From Nipponacmea schrenckii (taxonomy: Eukaryota > Mollusca > Gastropoda > Lottiidae): a stretch of 64,000 nt of DNA. Every line of letters begins with the position of its first letter. Within the stretch, counting starts at the first letter, position 1. The notes below the pieces were generated by a model. It worked only from the letters and a program-made list of their open reading frames with translations, did no database searches and was not told the DNA's origin. The stretch spans positions 48,924,602-48,988,601 of the forward strand of contig JAUJPP010000003.1 in assembly GCA_030562195.1 (NCBI GenBank), in the 5' to 3' direction. Positions 24,701 through 33,700 of the stretch are shown here, one piece after another. A program made the translations under genes and the position numbers.

Positions 24701-27700
24701 TAACAGTGCTTGATATAGACAGTTTGATAGAAAACAGTGTGCAATATTTCTTTCTGAAAAGATCTGAATTTAAGAACTCAATTTTCTACAAAGTAGTATG
24801 AATATAATACTAATGGATTTGTATCATAAACTGCATATACAAATTGATCTCAATTGGTTCATGAGATAATTCTACTGTGCAATTAAAAATACACCAAACA
24901 AAACTTTATGCTTTAGGCTGTAATCACAAACAATGATTTGGGTTATTTCTAAGTGGTGAGATTGTTTAATACTGTTATTTCTGTGGAGTAAATGACAAAT
25001 ATCTTAATATCTCCAAGGCTTTTTACTTCATATCTCACAATGTTTTTAGATATTCTTAAAAAACTAATCTTACAGTATTGATTGTAAGCAGGAGATGTCG
25101 GAAACAGATCACCAACTTGTAGCGCAATATAAACTACACAACCCATCAGAAATCAAGAAAACTGATTGAGTTAGAGATAACGCTGACCTAGCGTAAGGAT
25201 TAAAGACATGTCTGACCTCCTTCCATCACTTACAGGAAATAATACTCCAGTTTTAGCTCTGCTAACCAAATGACTTTGCTTGAATTGGCAAAATATGTTT
25301 TTAATTTGAAGAGAAGAGAAAAAACATTAATAAAACAGTGTTGTCTGACAATTTTCATCATTTTAGATCAGTAAGGACTAACCAGTAAGATAGTAATTAA
25401 AAGAACTTCTTTTGACCTTGTCATGATAAAATACTAAATTCTTCTATTTTCTCCTTTTCTGCATCATATTCAGCTTATGATAATGATAATGATAATGTTG
25501 TTTTACTTCATTCTTTTTTTAATTCTGAGATCTAAATGACAGAATTTGACTGTACTATATCAGATCATTATAAACCATTATATAGTTGACATAGAACATT
25601 GGAATAAAGCAATCATGCATATCTCTGTACATAGACCAGAATTGACATTTAATTAAAATTACTACCATAGCCATAATGTAATTTATTAGTATTTGATCAG
25701 TATTCCACAATCATCTGTAACCCTTTTTGTCTATCTATTGTTCAAGTCTAGGCCCACCATTAGATAAACCTGTTGCTGTTGTCTATCTATTGTTAAAACC
25801 TAGGCCCAGCATTAGTTAAACCTATTGCTCTTGTCTATCTATTGTTAAAGCCTAGGCCCGGCATTAGTTAAACCTGTTGCTCTTGTCTAGCTATTGTTAA
25901 AATCTAGGCCCAGCATTAGTTAAACCTGTTGCTTTTGTCTATCTATTGTCAAAACCTAGGCCCACCAATAGTTAAACCTGTTGCTCTTGTCTATCTATTG
26001 TTAAAGCATAGGCCCACCATTAGTTAAACCTGTTGCTCTTGCCTATCTATTGTTAAAACCTAGGCCCACCATTCGTTAAACCTGTTGCTCTTGTCTATCT
26101 ATTGTTAAATCCTAGGCCCACCATTCGTTAAACCTGTTGCTCTTGTCTATCTATTGCTAAAGCATAGGCCCACCATTAGTTAAACCTGTTGCTCTTGTCT
26201 ATCTATTGTTAAAGCATAGGCCCACCATTAGTTAAACCTGTTGCTGTTGTCTATCTATTGTTAAATCCTAGGCCCACCATTCGTTAAACCTGTTGCTCTT
26301 GTCTATCTATTGCTAAAGCATATGTAGGCCCACCATTAGTTAAACCTGTTGCTCTTGTCTATCTATTGTTAAAGCATAGGCCCACCATTAGTTAAACCTG
26401 TTGCTGTTGTCTATCTATTGTTAAAACCTAGCCCCAGCATTAGTTAAACCTATTGCTCTTGTCTATCTATTGTTAAAGCCTAGGCCCAGCATTAGTTAAA
26501 CCTGTTGCTCTTGTCCATCTATTGTTAAAACCTAGGCCCACCATTAGTTAAACCTGTTGCTCTTGTCTATCTATTGTTAAAGCCTAGGCCCACCATTAGT
26601 TAAACCTGTTGCTGTTGTCTATCTATTGTTAAAGCCTAGGCCCACCAATAGTTAAACATGTTGCTCTTGTCTATCTATTGTTAAAGGGATAATAGGCGTT
26701 AGAATACACTCGTACTACGGCTTATATTTGTGTTTCATATTGACTATTAGTTAAATAAGTATGCATCTCACACTTTACCAAATTTTAAAAAGCCACAATA
26801 AAAATATATTCGGAATTTAAAAAAAAAGTGAGCCAGCGACGATTCCATTCAGTTTGAGAATAAAAGCGTCTGGTAAATCAACGCTAAAACTTCATTGTGG
26901 AATTCAACAGTAGGGGTCAAGGACGCGTGAAAACCCACATGTTAGAGTTACTTCCCTTTATATTTACACGATTTGAAAATCGCTTGATGGATGGCTCAAG
27001 CGTTTTATGATTAACTACTTTATTTTGGGGATTTTAGAGGGATTTTGATTTATAGGTAAGTCCACTGATGGGTATATACTGTTATTGTCCAAATTTGAGT
27101 GAACTTAAAATTTTATGTTCGTTCTAACGCCTATTATCCCTTTAAAGTCTAGGCCCACCATTTGTTAAACCTGTTGCTCTTGTCTATCTATTGTTAAAGC
27201 ATAGGTCCACCATAAGTTAAACCTGTTGCTCTTGTCTATCTATTGTTAAAACCTAGGCCCAGCATTAGTTAAACCTGTTGCTCTTGTCTATCTATTGTTA
27301 AAACCTAGGCCCAGCATTAGTTAAACCTGTTGCTCTTGTCTATCTATTGTTAAAACCTAGGCCCACCATTCAGTTTGAGAATAAAAGCGTCTGGTAAATC
27401 AACGCTAAAACTTCATTGTGGAATTCAACAGTAGGGGTCAAGGACGCGTGAAAACCCACATGTTAGAGTTACTTCCCTTTATATTTACACGATTTGAAAA
27501 TCGCTTGATGGATGGCTCAAGCGTTTTATGATTAACTACTTTATTTTGGGGATTTATCGGATTTTAGAGGGATTTTGATTTATAGGTAAGTCCACTGATG
27601 GGTATATACTGTTATTGTCCAAATTTGAGTGAACTTAAAATTTTATGTTCGTTCTAACGCCTATTATCCCTTTAAAGTCTAGGCCCACCATTTGTTAAAC

Positions 27701-30700
27701 CTGTTGCTCTTGTCTATCTATTGTTAAAGCATAGGCCCACCATTAGTTAAACCTGTTGCTGTTGTCTATCTATTGTTAAAACCTAGGCCCAGCATTAGTT
27801 AAACCTGTTGCTCTTGTCTATCTATTGTTAAAACCTAGGCCCACCATTAGTTAAACCTGTTGCTCTTGTCTATCTATTGTTAAATCCTAGGCCAACTATT
27901 CGTTAAACCTGTTGCTCTTGTCTATCTATTGCTAAAGCATAGGCCCACCATTAGTTAAACCTGTTGCTCTTGTCTATCTATTGTTAAAGCATAGGCCCAC
28001 CATTAGTTAAACCTGTTGCTGTTGTCTATCTATTGTTAAAACCTAGTCCCAGCATTAGTTAAGCCTATTGCTCTTGTCTATCTATTGTTAAAGCTTAGGC
28101 CCAGCATTAGTTAAACCTGTTGCTCTTGTCCATCTATTGTTAAAGCCTAGGCCCACCATTAGTTAAACCTGTTGCTTTTGTCTATCTATTGTCAAAACCT
28201 AGGCCTACCAATAGTTAAACATGTTGCTCTTGTCTATCTATTGTTAAAGTCTAGGCCCACCATTTGTTAAACCTGTTGCTCTTGTCTATCTATTGTTAAA
28301 GCATAGACCCACCATAAGTTAAACCTGTTGCTCTTGTCTATCTATTGTTAAAACCTAGGCCCACCATTCGTTAAACCTGTTGCTCTTGTCTATCTATTGT
28401 TAAAGCCTAGGCCCACCATTAGTTAAACCTGTTGCTCTTGTCTATCTATTGTTAAAGCCTAGGCCCACCATTCGTTAAACCTGTTGCTCTTGTCTATCTA
28501 TTGTTAAAGCATAGGCCCACCATTAGTTAAACCTGTTGCTCTTGTCTATCTATTGTTAAAGCATAGGACCACCATTAGTTAAACCTGTTGCTCTTGTCTA
28601 TCTATTGTTAAAGCCTAGGCCCACCATTAGTTAAACCTGTTGCTCTTGTCTATCTATTGTTAAAGCATAGGCCCACCATTAGTTGAACCTGTTGCTCTTT
28701 TCTATCTATTGTTAAAGCATAGGCCCACCATTAGTTAAACCTGTTGCTCTTGTCTATCTATTGTTAAAACCTAGGCCCACCATTAGTTAAACCTGTTGCT
28801 CTTGTCTATCTATTGTTAAAACCTAGGCCCACCATTAGTTAAACCATCTTGTAGAAAAAGTTAATAAATAACAAACAATATAGACATAATTACTCTCACT
28901 CTCTAGAGAGATGGTAATGATTGAATATATAAATAAAACATCACAAGACAATCAATAAACCAAATATAAATAACTTACTTCTCTAAATGGCCTTTACTTC
29001 AGAACCATAATGTCACAACGACATGTTAGAATATAAGCTCAATATATTAAAACCTGTAAATTTTTGGAGGATTTAAAGGACCATTATTGCTCAATGAATT
29101 AGAATCTCTGTTAGTAACAATATACGCTCTTTAGAAAATAAAACAAAAAAAGAATTGGACATGTTCAGGACAAACTGGCTATACAAGTCAAATAAATTAG
29201 TTGGTTCAATCAGTCTTTAATTAACTGAGGCCATCAGCATTAAATAATTATTTTGGAATTGTTCCACCATGCCAAATATAGTCTGCTTGGTAATTGGCAT
29301 GGCAACCAGCAAGGGAGCAGACCAGACAAGAAATCAGGAATAATCAACTTTCCATTATTCTTAAATGATTGCTCCATTCCAAAGTAATTAAGAACAAATC
29401 AGATACAGCTTGCCTTTTCTGGTAATTTCCAACTGCTTGATGTTTAGCAGACAGTTTAACCCAAAGCCATACATTTATATGATAAAGATGAGTGCCTTTG
29501 TTGTTCAGGATCTTGAGCCTCAAGGTTAGAAATTCAGAAAGAGATTGAGGCATAGTTATAGCATGGTCAGTCAGTTTAAGGGGGTTGACAACCTTATCAT
29601 TCAAGGTGTATTTCAATCAAGAAACGTATTAAGTTGAAATCCATTCTATTTGGCATTAAAAAAAACTCATCTAGTAAAAATCGCTTCAGTAGTTTGTGAG
29701 ATACGGTCCTGAAGATAATCTATTTAAAGAACACAATGGGGTATTCCTCCATGTAGACGTACGAATTACGTTGTCAGTTGACATTTTTGAGTACTACGTC
29801 TTCAGCTAAATAAACCTTTTCTATGTTTGTCCTTCAGATTTGTATTGGGGGAATCCAGAAGTCACGTGATGTCCCATAAATCATTACGTCACATGTAAAC
29901 AGAGAAATTTTATGATTGGTGGGTAGGGGTGTTTTGACATGTGCTAATCCATTGTTTTAGCACTCCAATTATATGGTTATTGGTGTATATCGATGCCCCT
30001 AAAGGTGCTTACAGCATGAAAGACAATCTTTTAACAACATGATCGTTAATTACGTAAGGTTAACATGTGTTTGCAAAATGTTGAAAAAAACTGCCATATT
30101 TCCAAAAGCATATCTCGCTTACAATTTATCTGATTTTTACAAACTTTGGCTTCAGCTAAAGCTTATGATGTCCTCTATAACTTTGCATTGGCTTTTTTTT
30201 ATAAAATGAATAGTTTTTTAAAAATTCAATTTTTCGTAAATGCACACGCAAAATTTTGATTTCTATCAATATCTTCAAAACAAAACAAAATTTTCCAAAA
30301 AGCCAACGTAATGTTGTAGAGATACATGTAGACTTGTGTTGTGCAAAATTTCAAACTTCTATATTAAATAGTCTAGTAGATATGCTAATCTTAAGGGAAT
30401 AATTGACGTTTTTTTCGTTCATCTTTCATACCCTATTTCTCAAAGTTGAGATGTCATAAAGAAATAAATTTTATATTTTTGGATAGCTGAAAGTCCCCTC
30501 TTTCCATTGATATTTAAATATTTCAGATAGGTGGAAAAGAAGTGGTTGAAATCGTCTATTTTGTGTACATAGGTTTAGGGTTGTCAACCCCCTTAATTAG
30601 TTAAAATTATACATGATTAACTTTGGTTCAGTCATAGCTAAATAAAACTGGTGTATATTATACTCATAATAGAAATTATTTCTTGGTTGCAGTTTTGGAG

Positions 30701-33700
30701 TAGAGCTCAAACTGCATTGCTTAAGTTAAATCTTTAAATCTAAATTGCCAGAAGGTCATAAAATCAGAGGTCTAAATATTTGTTCTTTCAATATCTTCAT
30801 TTTCTATGTGTATGCCAAAGCGTTACCGTTAAGTTAAAATATTGAAAAAAGCAGAAAATCTTAAGATTTAATGCAAACAGGTCTAGTTTGAAATGAGAAG
30901 ATATCATCAGTCAGTTATCTAAATATTGCATGGCTTTAAACTCTGATTTACAGGCTCTGTTTTAAATATTTTCATATATTCTATATACAAAATTTAACAC
31001 AAAAAAATAATAATTGTTGAATAAAAAGAAACTTTTAGTGAAGGATAAACATCGATTTTTGTGTTGAGTTTTGACACAAACATTACTAACAAATAAAATG
31101 TCTGGAGGACATAAAAACCAGTTGACATCATAACAACACTGGCATTAATTCATGTATGTTTCACAGTAAAAAACTATAGGTCTGCAGAAAAATCAATAAC
31201 TGAGACAATCAACTGTTATTACTAGGTTTCTCAGTTTTCATCATACTGACACATACTGAAAAATAATTAAAAGTAACTTGCCCTACAAGGAAAATAAAAG
31301 TCACCCACAAAACCAAAAACCTACAAATTTGGTAATATCTCAGTATAATTTCAGATGAAAACTGTCGACTTTATGGTATTCACAAGCCAATTTGGACTAC
31401 TTAGGTTAAGTCAAGGGCAATAACTTAAAATATAAAAACTTCAACAGAGATAGACATATGCATCATTTCATCGAAATCAGTCTAGAACTGTAGCCTTTAT
31501 CATATTCATTAGTGAAATCTGTATTATTTTCATTAGAATGTTAAAATAAAAGATATGAGAAATGAGAGAAATGACAACAAAACTTGGAAAAGTGAGCAAT
31601 AAATACTGTTAGGTGATGTGAAAGTTGTTCTGTCTATCATGATAGTCAAATCGTATAAATATTAAATAAGCCAGACATGGTTATTATTGATATTTTATCT
31701 TGTTATATCACGTATACTTATACACGATGGTGGACATCTTCAAGCGTTGGTTAGATGAACTTCAGAAAATGCTTCAAATAAAAGCACAACATTTCAATGA
31801 CACATGAAATATAACAATTGAGCCCTTAACAAATGCGATAAAGACGTCATTACAGAGCATTCGAGTTGAATAATCTGAGACAATGTGTCATATGAACAGG
31901 TAACTGAATGCATGAATGCAACATAGAGGAGAGTGAAATATTCATGTCAAAGTTGTAACACAATTGAGGTCAATATGAATACAAAAACCACATTCAAGTT
32001 TAAAATCAATATTGTAATTCAATGTATGAACTGTCCTTTAACCAATAACATTGTTTTATCAATTTTCACATGAATAAATTTGATACCATTATTTCTGACA
32101 ATGACTTTATTCAATGAAATTTTACTCCTTAACCTGACGTCAGGGAATATTAAGTTGCAATTGAAAATGAAGAATCAATAATTCTGGGTGATTTATTAGG
32201 GGATTAGAGAATTACATTGAATGAGTAACAGTTTTACATGCTTAAAGATGTCATAGAATGAGAAACATTGCTTATAATGACTTTAGCGGCTTGGTGATAC
32301 ATGATTTAGTTTGATAGTGCTACATGTATGACTAATATCTATACACGTACAATGACTCAGACAAATTGAACGAAGGAAATGGTAGCTCTGCTGTGAATCT
32401 TATTAACACGGTCATAGTTACTGCCAGTTTAATAATTAGGCTGCTATTGTTACCTACTATATAGAGGCATTTGCATGTCAAAGGCCGAATTACATTTTTT
32501 AAAAGATAAAAGTCATGAACTTATTATCATGTAAAAGTTTTGCAATAATTAAAATATATTATTAGGTTCTGGAGATAATATCGCACTATGTTTCAGGGCA
32601 AAAACCATCCTTTGTTGCAGATTGGCATCACATAAATTCTAATTACAGCCGTGTTCAAGTTGTGCAAGTTCTGCAGTTAATATGTCATCCTGCAGTAAAT
32701 GTCACCATTATAAAACACAAGAGAATGTAGAAGTAGAAGTCATTGATCTTCTCTCTCTTAGAAACCTTTCATTACTAAATGCTTACAGCTATAATCTTCA
32801 CAATTACATTCCTCTAAAAGATTTTTCTCAAGTCTGGTCATTCCAAGATAACGTTAAGACAGGGTTGTTGAGTCCTTAATTAAATATACAATCGCATCCT
32901 CTTTTGTAAAGTCAATAGGATAAATTTTAAGCTATAATGTCATTGGTTACAAATAATATTGTGTTGTTAACTTAATCAGATGAACATGACATTCTAATCC
33001 AAATTCTTTTAATGTAAATGGAAATTTATCCTTTCTCTCTCAAGAAAATTCCATTTTCTGTAACAGTTTTCAAATATTTATGACCTAATCAACAGAATGT
33101 ATTAAATTTTAATGAGACTAATCCAGATGTATTGAAATAATGTTTGCATTGCATGTTTATGACTGGTTGGAATTTTCTCTTCTGGAAGATGCCTAACAAC
33201 TGAAGCCATCATACAATGTCAATAGTTGGTCTAGAATGTGAAACAATATATGTAGAATGTCAAACAATAAATGTAAAATGTCAAACAATAAATCTAGAAT
33301 GTCAAACAATAAATCTAGAATGTCAAACAATAAATCAAGAATGTCAGACCATAAATGTAAAAAGTCAAAAAATAAATGTAGATTGTCAAACAATAAATCT
33401 AGAATGTCAAACAATAAATCTAGAATGTCAAACAATAAATCTAGAATGTCAAACTGAAACAATAAATGTAGAATGTCAAATAATAAATGTAGAATGTCAA
33501 ACAATAAATGTAAAATGTCAAACAATAAATTCAAAATATCAAGCAGTAAATGTAAAATGTCAAACAATAAATGTAAAATGTCAAACAATAAATGTAGAAT
33601 GTTAAACAATAAATGTAAAATGTCAACCAAAAATGTAAAATGTCAAACAATTGATATAAAATGTCAAAAAATCAATGTCTAACTAGTATCATTACTTTTA

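Larger units (their letters stand above)
25728..28845. repeat. 52-bp satellite array (about 45 units) with higher-order structure
   Basis: The unit is CTTGTCTATCTATTGTTAAA then GCATAGGCCCACCATTAGTT and AAACCTGTTGCT, period 52 (for example the TATCTATTG word at 26044 and 26096). Units vary at diagnostic sites (GCTCTTG/GCTGTTG, CATTAG/CATTCG, TTGTTAAA/TTGCTAAA). A multi-unit block TTAAATCC-CATTCG-TTGCTAAAGC-GTTAAAGC-GCTGTTG recurs near 26100, 26260 and 27890, showing higher-order duplication. The array is interrupted by a TTAA-flanked element and a partial copy of it. Intronic to the FSTL5-like gene. Confidence 0.97.

Noticed and set aside
25728..28845. CRISPR-like array of regular repeats
   Set aside because: Units abut without unique spacers, the genome is eukaryotic, and the period is a satellite unit.
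33193..33682. Overlapping repetitive open frames on both strands (heptapeptide repeats)
   Set aside because: They are translations of a 21-bp minisatellite; no splice sites, start context or homology.
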